A DNA stretch of 5,357 bases from an uncultured Muribaculaceae bacterium (GTDB taxonomy: Bacteria; Bacteroidota; Bacteroidia; Bacteroidales; Muribaculaceae): contig CAJTZQ010000035.1 in the NCBI GenBank assembly GCA_910583795.1, positions 31,735 through 37,091 on the forward strand, given 5' to 3'. The notes below the pieces were generated by a model that had not been told where the DNA came from, searched no databases, and worked only from the letters and a program-made list of their open reading frames with translations. A program made the translations under genes and the position numbers. Positions 1-5,357 of the stretch are shown in pieces; positions within the stretch are counted from its first letter, which is position 1, and each line of letters opens with the position of its first letter.

Positions 1-69
1 GGGGCGATTCTCAAAGCCATATTTGCCAGCCGGCGAAGCGATTCGGAAGCAATTTTCTCTAATTGCCAT
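1..69 (-). other. Possible start of the next gene after ccsBA, cut by the window edge
   Basis: Two minus-strand frames are open to the window edge. One starts at an ATG at 69-67 inside the end of ccsBA and reads MAIRENCFRIASPAGKYGFENRP. The other starts at an ATG at 20-18 and reads MALRIAP. Neither has a convincing ribosome site, and neither is long enough to recognise. No terminator hairpin with a T-run is visible after the ccsBA stop codon, so transcription may continue into a further gene. Confidence 0.2.
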
Positions 70-1990
70 AGGCGTGTAGGGAGTTCATGTAGTTGACGCC
101 GAAATAAGTCATGGCGATGGAGAGGATGGCGAAAAGAAGATAGATATGAAAGGCGCGGGGACTACGGAGGAAACTTCGGTGGAGGGGGAGTGCATATACA
201 AAAAGCGTTATGAGCGCCCAAGTCTCCTTGGGGTCCCAGCTCCAATACTGCCCCCAGCTTACGTTAGCCCATACAGCACCTGAAAATATCCCCAGTCCAA
301 GAAGCCAGGTCCCCGGATACAGCAAGGTAAGCGACAGACGATGGTATTTCCCGTCTTTATCACCCACCACCATCGCCGTCAACGATGTCACAAATGTGAA
401 GCATAAAAGGGCATACGACGTCATCACGAGCGACACATGAAGAGAAAGCCACGGGGAATGCAGCACAGGCATCAGCGGAGTCACGACAGGATTCATTTCA
501 ATAAGGTGAGCCACAAACGCCAATGAGCCGCTCCCGAGCACTGACAACGAGAACAGCATTCCTCCTCTACGCGCAACAAGCAACGAAAGCACCTCCAGCA
601 CAAGCACCACAAACTGCAAAGTCTCATAAGTATTTGCCACAGGAAACCGATCCGACAATATCCATTGCATTATAAAATTAGCTACAGAAGCAACCAGGGC
701 AAGGCAAAGTATCCCGACAGGGATCATGCTTATCCATTTTCCATATCCCCTCACAACCAACGCAATTGCAGACAAAACAAATGCAGAAAAAAGCAGGGCG
801 AATATCATGGTTCCCAACGGAAGTGAATTATAAAGCAGTTCGAGATTCACGCGGCTCTCCGACAATGAATCTTCAGGAGCTGCAACTATAAGCTCTCCGG
901 AAAGGAGGGTGAGTATTATCCCTGCCTTCTCGTCAAGGTCTTCTACAGCCCTATGATGGCGGTCGCCAAGATTGTAATAAAGTGCGGAAATACGGTAATT
1001 GCCGACAGAATCAAATAAATCGGAGAAAGAAGCATATTCCCCTTTTACACCTATTGACTCACGGAGAATCTTATCTTTTATACGTATTAAAGGCTGATTT
1101 TTCCACTCATCGGGGAAAAGCCGGAATGAAAGCACGGTCTGTTCGGGTGTGAGTCCGCGAAACCTTGGTTTCCCATAGAGTTTGGTCACCATATCACGGG
1201 CAAGAGTGTTGAACGTGACTATGCTGCCCTCATACACCACCTGCTGCCGACGTAGGGAATCTGCCGTTGACTTCGGCACTCCTGCAATCTTCGAGAAAGA
1301 CTCATGTGGAGCTGCATCAGCCGGCAAAGCCGATGCTAAAAGAAAGGGCACCACAACGAGAGTGCGGAGAAGAGTCCGGAAGCGACCGCGACGCGCCACA
1401 AGCAACCATCCACCCCCAAGGGCAAAAAGCACATATCCCGCATATGACAACGGTATCCCGTAGGGATCATGATTCACCGACAGCACTGTCGAGCCATCGC
1501 TCCCATAAGATGCCTGGCAAAGACGATAGCCTTCAAGATCCACAATACGGTTCATCGACACAGTCTCCAGTCTCCCATCATCAAAACGAAGACATGATAC
1601 ATAATCGCGTGGCACCTCACCTCCGGGATAATATAAAATTTCGAATTTCTCCAATGAGATTGGATATGGAAGATTAAATGACACCCCTTCTTCAGATATA
1701 AAGGTGGAGACCTTTTCCCCGGGTTCTATTTTGACACGCCCTCTCTCTTGGGTAAGCCATGTGAGCAAACCTCCTCCAAGCATTGCAATAAACGACAGAT
1801 GCAAGAGAAAAGCCCCGCCGTTGCGCCACATTTTCGACATGATCATAGCCACGATCAAAACCACAGCAAACAGTCCCCATAAAAAGAAAAACCAGAGCGA
1901 ACCATAAACCGACGAAGATATGAATGTGGCGACACCTAAAGAAACCGTCACTCCTATGTAAGCTGTCAAGGCAGTATATTTGAGTATCAT
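59..1990 (-). CDS. ccsBA: Fused ResB/CcsB-CcsA cytochrome c haem-attachment (system II) membrane protein
   Basis: This is the System II cytochrome c synthetase: it moves haem across the inner membrane and joins it to CxxCH cysteines of exported apocytochromes. The C-terminal CcsA part (about 390-643) is clear. The WWD motif WGQYWSWDPKETW lies at 579-591. H518 (in SPWLSLHV) and H639 (in GVNYMNSLH) match the two periplasmic haem-ligand histidines of CcsBA; H64 and H604 match the two membrane histidines. I count about 13 membrane segments (near 5-28, 32-52, 61-79, 182-200, 206-224, 390-412, 419-443, 457-473, 478-497, 515-541, 556-576, 590-606, 613-632), placing the WWD motif and both ligand histidines in the periplasm. 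The ResB-like half is short, so the protein is smaller than the roughly 900-1,100-residue epsilonproteobacterial fusions. Two periplasmic stretches (80-181 and 225-388) flank a hairpin of two membrane segments. An in-frame TGA 12 bases upstream makes this ATG the first possible start. The likely client is the haem lipoprotein encoded upstream. Confidence 0.93.
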   Translation of the reverse strand: MILKYTALTAYIGVTVSLGVATFISSSVYGSLWFFFLWGLFAVVLIVAMIMSKMWRNGGAFLLHLSFIAMLGGGLLTWLTQERGRVKIEPGEKVSTFISEEGVSFNLPYPISLEKFEILYYPGGEVPRDYVSCLRFDDGRLETVSMNRIVDLEGYRLCQASYGSDGSTVLSVNHDPYGIPLSYAGYVLFALGGGWLLVARRGRFRTLLRTLVVVPFLLASALPADAAPHESFSKIAGVPKSTADSLRRQQVVYEGSIVTFNTLARDMVTKLYGKPRFRGLTPEQTVLSFRLFPDEWKNQPLIRIKDKILRESIGVKGEYASFSDLFDSVGNYRISALYYNLGDRHHRAVEDLDEKAGIILTLLSGELIVAAPEDSLSESRVNLELLYNSLPLGTMIFALLFSAFVLSAIALVVRGYGKWISMIPVGILCLALVASVANFIMQWILSDRFPVANTYETLQFVVLVLEVLSLLVARRGGMLFSLSVLGSGSLAFVAHLIEMNPVVTPLMPVLHSPWLSLHVSLVMTSYALLCFTFVTSLTAMVVGDKDGKYHRLSLTLLYPGTWLLGLGIFSGAVWANVSWGQYWSWDPKETWALITLFVYALPLHRSFLRSPRAFHIYLLFAILSIAMTYFGVNYMNSLHAYGN

Positions 1991-2004
1991 ACTTAATTCA
2001 ATTC

Positions 2005-2094
2005 ATAATGCTTGGTTCAATGCATAATTTATAATGCATAATGCTCAATTCAATGCATAATGCTTGGTTCAATGCATAATGCTTGGTTCAATGC
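2005..2094. repeat. Four copies of a 19-base repeat, three in tandem
   Basis: The unit ATAATGCTTGGTTCAATGC occurs exactly at 2005-2023, 2057-2075 and 2076-2094. A variant copy with three changes (CTCAATTC for CTTGGTTC) lies at 2038-2056. The last three copies are directly tandem; the first is separated from them by 14 bases (2024-2037) made of the same ATAAT/ATGC words. Exact identity of three copies in non-coding DNA suggests recent duplication by slippage or active maintenance. Confidence 0.9.
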
Positions 2095-2120
2095 ATAATG
2101 CATAATTCATAATTCATAAT
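2093..2120. repeat. Four tandem heptamers, (G/T)CATAAT
   Basis: Units GCATAAT, GCATAAT, TCATAAT and TCATAAT run back to back at 2093-2120, followed by TTTT. The heptamer also forms the first part of the 19-base unit next to it, so the two repeats look related, the longer one being a heptamer plus a 12-base insert (GCTTGGTTCAAT). Confidence 0.85.
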
Positions 2121-2157
2121 TTTCAAAATGCATGAATCTAATGCAGAATCCCAACTA

Positions 2158-2165
2158 CAAAATTA
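2158..2165 (-). promoter_or_regulatory. Possible Bacteroidetes -7 box for ccsBA (TAATTTTG)
   Basis: Read on the minus strand, 2165-2158 is TAATTTTG, a full match to the Bacteroidetes -7 consensus TAnnTTTG. About 19 bases upstream there is AATT rather than the TTTG/TTG of a -33 box, and the start codon is some 168 bases downstream, so the 5' leader would carry the whole repeat array. In DNA this AT-rich a chance match is plausible. It is kept as a weak candidate because it falls in the only non-repeat stretch of the gap. Confidence 0.22.
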
Positions 2166-2171
2166 CAAATA

Positions 2172-2214
2172 ATTATGCATTATGAATTGATTCTAAGATT
2201 ATGCATTATGAATT
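2172..2214. repeat. Two direct copies of a 17-base near-palindrome, inverted relative to the main array
   Basis: ATTATGCATTATGAATT occurs exactly at 2172-2188 and 2198-2214, nine bases apart. Its reverse complement, AATTCATAATGCATAAT, is the word pattern of the array at 2000-2120, so these copies face the array. The second copy ends just before the Rid-like stop codon and could act as the pairing arm of an mRNA 3' end structure. Confidence 0.88.
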
Positions 2215-2216
2215 AT

Positions 2217-3314
2217 TCAAAACTCCGGCAACGCCGTGGTGACCGGTTTCATAGCCATGCATTCCATCTCGATCAGCCATCCCGGACGACACACCGGCGC
2301 CAAAAGGATAACACGGGGAGTATCCGGGAAGCGTTCATCAAACATTTCCCTGACCACTATCGAATCCGCAGGGTCACGAAGATAGACAAGCATCTGCCCC
2401 ACATCTTCCCAACCGCATCCGGCAGCTTTCAAAAGCGCTTCCACATTAGTCCACATCCTTAGTGTCTGGCGGCGTATATCACCTTCCCAAACCACTTCAC
2501 CCTTATTGTCGATGCTGGCGGTCCCGGAGATGAACACATGACGACGGTCGCCATAGTCCACACTCGTGGCACGTTCGAATGCCACCCCGTATTCGTAGGT
2601 GGGATTAAGATATTCAGGAGCGTTCACCATCTTCATCTGACCCTTGCGCAACCCTTTTACAGAATAAGAATCCATTTGTACGGTAGCGTTTTTATCGGCA
2701 TGACGACCGCCGATGCCCGTGCTGGCAATAAACCGGGTATGGCGTGTAAGTCCGCACTCGTTGAAGAGTGCATTTCTTCCGCTCACAACTCCACCATAGT
2801 TTACATCCACATTCTGCACAAAAAACCAGGTGCGCACACAATTGTCAATAAGGCTACCTCCAAACTCATGCAGCCTCTTCTCTGAATTGGAGAGCATGTC
2901 ATAGGTGGCATGATGAGAATCCTCTCCCGGGCGGCAACGACTACCTTCAAAAATATGGGTAAATTGACCGTGGGTCACGGCAAAAGCCCCGTCAGGCAAT
3001 GCATTAACCTCCACATCCTCCATAAGCCATACCCAAAGCGCCACTTTAGTGAAATCGAGCGGAGCCTGCTCCACTATCGACATAGCACAATTATATTCTT
3101 TCGAGATGGCATGCGCCTGATTCGCGGCATCACTCAGAAACCATCTCATAAAGACAGGCGACATTCCCTTTGCCTCATCGCGCAGTAATGCCTGCAATTC
3201 GTGCTCCACTTCGCGCAGCTGATCGTTGAAGCCAAGTGTAGGGCGGTCTACGGTAATTATAGCATGAATCTCGCGCCCGCCGTTTGCAGAGACCAGATCC
3301 TTTACTTTAATCAT
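2217..3314 (-). CDS. Two-domain Rid/YjgF-superfamily protein, chorismatase (FkbO/Hyg5)-like layout
   Basis: This 365-residue protein has no signal peptide and should be cytoplasmic. Residues about 255-357 form a recognisable Rid (YjgF/L-PSP) fold: HVFISGTASID (259-269), then GD and Q (278-283), VEALLKAAGCGWEDV (291-305), MLVYLRD (308-314) and a C-terminal CRPGWLIEMECMA (342-354). Aligned by eye, R334 falls on the arginine that binds the substrate carboxylate in RidA, and E349/E351 on the conserved C-terminal glutamates. The N-terminal half (about 1-250) is a separate domain. A preceding domain fused to a Rid domain at about 340-365 residues is the layout of FkbO/Hyg5/XanB2-type chorismatases, which cleave chorismate to dihydroxycyclohexadiene or hydroxybenzoate products plus pyruvate. 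Simple RidA imine deaminases are only about 130 residues. The exact reaction cannot be read from the sequence. Its ATG lies inside the end of the haem lipoprotein gene (8-base overlap, different frame), which argues for translational coupling. The stop codon directly abuts a repeat array. Confidence 0.85.
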   Translation of the reverse strand: MIKVKDLVSANGGREIHAIITVDRPTLGFNDQLREVEHELQALLRDEAKGMSPVFMRWFLSDAANQAHAISKEYNCAMSIVEQAPLDFTKVALWVWLMEDVEVNALPDGAFAVTHGQFTHIFEGSRCRPGEDSHHATYDMLSNSEKRLHEFGGSLIDNCVRTWFFVQNVDVNYGGVVSGRNALFNECGLTRHTRFIASTGIGGRHADKNATVQMDSYSVKGLRKGQMKMVNAPEYLNPTYEYGVAFERATSVDYGDRRHVFISGTASIDNKGEVVWEGDIRRQTLRMWTNVEALLKAAGCGWEDVGQMLVYLRDPADSIVVREMFDERFPDTPRVILLAPVCRPGWLIEMECMAMKPVTTALPEF

Positions 3315-4020
3315 TTTGTGAATTGTTTATCCAGTTTTCAATAAATGCCGATTGATCGGGCGTGAGGAGATTATTATGATGGAAATTCCATGTTGAAGAG
3401 ACATCGGTGGCGACCGCCTGCCATAGGGTTGATGCGCTTGCATCGCCGGCAGCCACACGCCTCATACCGTCGACCACTGTAGACGGGACATTGACCAACA
3501 TTTCGTACGCCTTGTCAGGCTGAAGATCCAGCCCGGCAGCGGCATGCCCGGTGGCACCGTGACATTGCACGCATGTCGTGCTGAATATTTCACGGTTTAT
3601 CACTGAAAAAGGGGAGGCATCAACATCTCCGATGTCAAAAACAACCCTGTCGCCTGCCGAGCCATCCACTGCAACGTAAGCCAACGTAAGTATCCTTTTA
3701 CGCAACGAATTTATAACACAAAGCTCAATGCTGTTAACTGTCGGAGAGACGTTCGTCAATTCAATGGTTTCAGACCCGTCTCCCACCGTCTTCGACGCCA
3801 CGGCAAACTCATTTCCTTCGTTAAACGCAGCCAACGCAAGGGTATAGCCCGATTCGTATGAATTTCCCGCCCCGGTTATGGTGCCGGTCATAACCACACT
3901 GATACCGTTGTCACCGCTAAGATCTGCATCCGATGGATAGATCTTTCCGTCGTCGCAACCTGTGGCAATCGCTGTTGCAGCTATTGCCACGGCGAGTTTA
4001 AATAAACCAGAAGTATGCAT
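3307..4020 (-). CDS. Outer-membrane or surface lipoprotein with a single C-terminal cytochrome c domain
   Basis: This 237-residue exported lipoprotein probably carries electrons. The N-terminus is a type II signal peptide: a hydrophobic stretch at 8-20 and lipobox ATGC with C22 as the acylated cysteine. Acidic D23-D24 follow it, which recalls the acidic surface-export signals of Bacteroidetes lipoproteins. Residues about 36-130 are rich in Thr, Val and Gly with alternating hydrophobics, suggesting a beta-sandwich; I do not recognise the family. The C-terminal domain (about 137-233) has the haem site C150-V-Q-C153-H154, then AGLDLQPDKAYEMLVNVPS (162-180), RVAAGDASASTLW (188-200) and LTPDQSAFIENWI (219-231). 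This is the usual order in small mono-haem domains of the DUF1588/PSCyt-like type. No methionine occurs after residue 186; H214-H215 occupy the place where the Met ligand would be expected. The start ATG shares its A with the TGA stop of the porin. Haem insertion would depend on the CcsBA protein encoded downstream. Confidence 0.88.
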   Translation of the reverse strand: MHTSGLFKLAVAIAATAIATGCDDGKIYPSDADLSGDNGISVVMTGTITGAGNSYESGYTLALAAFNEGNEFAVASKTVGDGSETIELTNVSPTVNSIELCVINSLRKRILTLAYVAVDGSAGDRVVFDIGDVDASPFSVINREIFSTTCVQCHGATGHAAAGLDLQPDKAYEMLVNVPSTVVDGMRRVAAGDASASTLWQAVATDVSSTWNFHHNNLLTPDQSAFIENWINNSQND

Positions 4021-4022
4021 CA
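4018..4022 (-). promoter_or_regulatory. Stop/start overlap TGATG (translational coupling)
   Basis: On the minus strand the porin stop TGA (4022-4020) and the lipoprotein ATG (4020-4018) share one base. The upstream bases (CACATTC) contain no Shine-Dalgarno-like purine run, so the lipoprotein start is probably reached by ribosomes finishing the porin. This fixes the choice of the lipoprotein start and implies matched synthesis of the two envelope proteins. Confidence 0.7.
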
Positions 4023-5231
4023 GAATGTGTATTGAATCTGAAGGGTACCGTTATGCTGGGCAAGACCGAGGTCGTCGTTGTCGCGGTCAAGTTGAGTCTT
4101 GTGACCGGTTCTGCCGATATAGCGATACATCGCCTGAAGCTTAAGATTGACGCCCTTGAAATAATAGTTTAGACCAACGGCAGGCATGTTCAGGAAACCA
4201 CCTTTGTCCAATCCGTTACGGTCAAGGAAATCATAACGCAAAGCAGGCTGCAGACGATCGGTCACAAAATAACCTGCCTGGACATATCCTCCCATATAAT
4301 TAAAAGACTCGTCTATCTTCTGGCGTTTTGTAAATCCTACATGCATATAGTATGCCTCACCTGCAAGATACAGTCTGTTGTGCATCCATGCAAGCTCAAG
4401 ACCGGCACGGAAATCGTTGGTGCTTTCATTTTCACTCTCCACATTCATTGAAGCCGACACACCAACAAGCAGTTTGTCAAGATCAAGTTGGTTGGGATTA
4501 CCCTGGGTGGCGGGCATCACCCCTTTAGGCTGGAATGTAAAACGTGCGGCATAAAGCAGGGAGGGGATATGCCAGTCGTCGCTGAAGGTCTTTGTAGCGC
4601 TGTTGGTGGCGGCTCCGGTTCCATTAAAGATTCCCACTTCATATCCCCACTTATTCTTCACAAGACCGTGTATCTCTACCCCAAGGTCAAAACCGGTCAT
4701 CATCGAGGGTGTCACGGCGTTGAGGGAATGCGGCATGATTACAGGAGCCGTGAGAGACACGGGGAGGGTAGGGAAGAGGGTTTCCCCGAGAGTGGTGAGG
4801 GTGGCATGGGTGAAAGGAGTCTTGAACTTACCCACTTTTACACCGAACTCATCACGCAATTTCATGTCCGCCCATGCCTGTTGCAGAAGGGCATCCCCTG
4901 AAGCGGCGGCATTGATTGAAAGATTATATGTGATAAAACCGAACGCACGTCCTGTGAAACCCAATACGGCGTAAGGGATATTGAAACCGGTGTTATGAAC
5001 ATGGTCCTGATTATAAGCCGGATCAAGACCTTCGCTGTCGTAATAATTGATATCAAGCCCGGTCTGGACCATCAGATAAGGCTTGAACTCGAACTTTCCG
5101 TTCTTGCTTTCCCAGATAAACCCCTTTCTGCCGGCGAAAGACACGACTCCGTTTTCGGTATCGGCATCATACTGTGCAGCGATAGGGAGGGAAAATAGAG
5201 AGAGAAACAAAATTAAAAATATCTTTTTCAT
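4020..5231 (-). CDS. OprO/OprP-like outer-membrane porin
   Basis: This 403-residue beta-barrel protein is most like the phosphate-selective porin O/P family, whose members form selective channels in the outer membrane. It starts with a classic Sec signal peptide: MKK, a hydrophobic core at 4-17, and probable cleavage after A19, giving mature QYDAD. The mature chain opens with an OprO/P-type first strand region (GFIWESKNGKFEFKPYLMVQ, 37-56). It then shows the family hallmark of a strand ending in VKVGKFKTPF (131-140), GYEVGIFNGTGA (196-207), paired amphipathic strands throughout, QPALRYDFLDRNG (328-340), and ends in QIQYTF with a terminal Phe, the barrel-assembly signature. The substrate cannot be predicted; in Bacteroidetes these proteins are not restricted to phosphate. 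It is the first gene of the porin-haem lipoprotein-Rid operon and has no good Shine-Dalgarno sequence, only an AT-rich leader, as is common in Bacteroidetes. The ATG before KKIF is the only sensible start for the signal peptide. Confidence 0.87.
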   Translation of the reverse strand: MKKIFLILFLSLFSLPIAAQYDADTENGVVSFAGRKGFIWESKNGKFEFKPYLMVQTGLDINYYDSEGLDPAYNQDHVHNTGFNIPYAVLGFTGRAFGFITYNLSINAAASGDALLQQAWADMKLRDEFGVKVGKFKTPFTHATLTTLGETLFPTLPVSLTAPVIMPHSLNAVTPSMMTGFDLGVEIHGLVKNKWGYEVGIFNGTGAATNSATKTFSDDWHIPSLLYAARFTFQPKGVMPATQGNPNQLDLDKLLVGVSASMNVESENESTNDFRAGLELAWMHNRLYLAGEAYYMHVGFTKRQKIDESFNYMGGYVQAGYFVTDRLQPALRYDFLDRNGLDKGGFLNMPAVGLNYYFKGVNLKLQAMYRYIGRTGHKTQLDRDNDDLGLAQHNGTLQIQYTF

Positions 5232-5251
5232 GTGCTTGATGTTAATTTAAT

Positions 5252-5287
5252 TAGTATTTAGTAATTAGTAATTAGTAATTTAGCAAT
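5252..5287. repeat. Tandem TAGTAAT heptamers in the operon leader
   Basis: Exact TAGTAAT units lie at 5259-5265, 5266-5272 and 5273-5279. One-mismatch units flank them at 5252-5258 (TAGTATT) and, after a one-base slip, at 5281-5287 (TAGCAAT). The period matches that of the CATAAT-type heptamers in the gap before ccsBA, although the word is different. Confidence 0.85.
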
Positions 5288-5304
5288 TCACCAATTACTA
5301 ATTA
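5269..5304. repeat. Inverted repeat with 12-base arms upstream of the porin
   Basis: TAATTAGTAATT (5269-5280) is the exact reverse complement of AATTACTAATTA (5293-5304), separated by a 12-base loop. The stem is entirely A/T except for one G-C pair and has no U-run that would make it a standard terminator. It lies about 40 bases upstream of the porin ATG, so it could be a leader hairpin, a binding site for a dimeric regulator, or simply a repeat array in two orientations. Confidence 0.8.
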
Positions 5305-5357
5305 ATAAGTAATTCAGAAAAATAAATGAACATATCAGGCTCTTTTGGAAAAATTGA

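Larger units (their letters stand above)
1991..2216. repeat. Repeat-filled 226-base gap between the Rid-like gene and ccsBA
   Basis: Apart from about 50 bases around 2121-2171, the whole gap is built from variants of CATAAT, ATTATG and ATGCAT words in both orientations. It begins about ten bases from the ccsBA start codon and ends two bases from the Rid-like stop codon, so any promoter, terminator or leader for either gene must lie in or between repeats. Copies at the two ends are in opposite orientation (AATTCATAATGC at 2000-2011 against GCATTATGAATT at 2177-2188 and 2203-2214), so the transcript could fold into a long AU-rich hairpin. There is no coding potential. Such AT-rich arrays are common between genes in Bacteroidales; their role is not known to me. 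Confidence 0.85.
5232..5357. other. Upstream region of the porin operon
   Basis: These 126 bases are very AT-rich and should hold the operon promoter and 5' leader. They are dominated by TAGTAAT heptamers and an inverted repeat. I find no full TAnnTTTG box reading toward the porin; TATTTTTC (complement of 5317-5324) is one base off but lacks a -33 partner. On the plus strand an ATG at 5326 opens a frame, MNISGSFGKI, that runs off the window end. It could be the start of a divergent gene, but ten codons do not support a call. Confidence 0.5.

Noticed and set aside
1182..1677. Overlapping plus-strand open frames of 93 and 136 codons
   Set aside because: They lie opposite the well-supported ccsBA gene, are rich in Arg, His, Pro and Ser as expected for antisense frames, and show no domain or start signal.
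1991..2216. CRISPR array
   Set aside because: The repeats are directly tandem or separated by 9-14 bases of related sequence. There are no unique spacers of regular length and no cas genes.
2175..2462. Plus-strand frame starting inside the repeat array
   Set aside because: Its start codon is part of an ATTATG repeat and the rest is the complement of the Rid domain; no independent support.
3541..3575. Lipoprotein as a multi-haem cytochrome
   Set aside because: Only one CxxCH occurs in the protein; the other cysteines are the lipobox C22 and a lone C101.
4488..4974. Plus-strand open frames of 137 and 123 codons opposite the porin
   Set aside because: They overlap each other and a gene with a clear signal peptide and barrel signature. 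Their composition is low-complexity and no motif is visible.
5331..5348. Half of a rho-independent terminator (TCAGGCTCTTTT)
   Set aside because: It resembles the 3' arm and T-run of a terminator, but no matching AGAGCCTGA arm is found within the window on either side.

Overview
The window looks like a piece of a Bacteroidales chromosome, possibly from a Muribaculaceae- or Bacteroides-like gut organism. The evidence is the AT-rich intergenic DNA made of short 7-base and 19-base repeats, gene starts with no clear Shine-Dalgarno sequence, a Bacteroidetes-type OprO/P-like porin, and a fused ResB/CcsA haem-attachment protein. The taxonomic call is an inference from style and gene families; no marker gene is present.

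All four recognisable genes lie on the minus strand, so transcription runs from high to low coordinates. The order is: (1) an outer-membrane OprO/P-type porin (5231-4020); (2) a lipoprotein with one c-type haem motif, CVQCH (4020-3307); (3) a two-domain Rid/YjgF-superfamily protein with the layout of FkbO/Hyg5-type chorismatases (3314-2217); (4) a 643-residue CcsB(ResB)-CcsA fusion that attaches haem to c-type cytochromes (1990-59). Genes 1-3 are packed tightly: the porin stop and lipoprotein start share one base (TGATG), and the lipoprotein and Rid genes overlap by 8 bases. They almost certainly form one translationally coupled operon. Gene 4 follows after a 226-base gap filled almost entirely with repeats. 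The gap may be read through, or may carry a weak promoter of its own.

The genes make a coherent envelope redox set. CcsBA would attach haem to the lipoprotein after its export, and the porin would sit in the same outer membrane or give small molecules access to it. The Rid-like protein is cytoplasmic (no signal peptide) and could supply or process a small molecule, perhaps one derived from chorismate. The link between the first three genes is the most interesting part of the window, and its function is unknown. The haem domain lacks the usual methionine ligand and has a His-His pair at that place, which suggests bis-histidine ligation.

The 126 bases upstream of the porin (5232-5357) and the 226 bases between genes 3 and 4 both carry heptamer-based AT-rich repeats with inverted copies. 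Bases 1-58 hold only the possible beginning of a next gene. No RNA genes, insertion sequences or CRISPR arrays were found.
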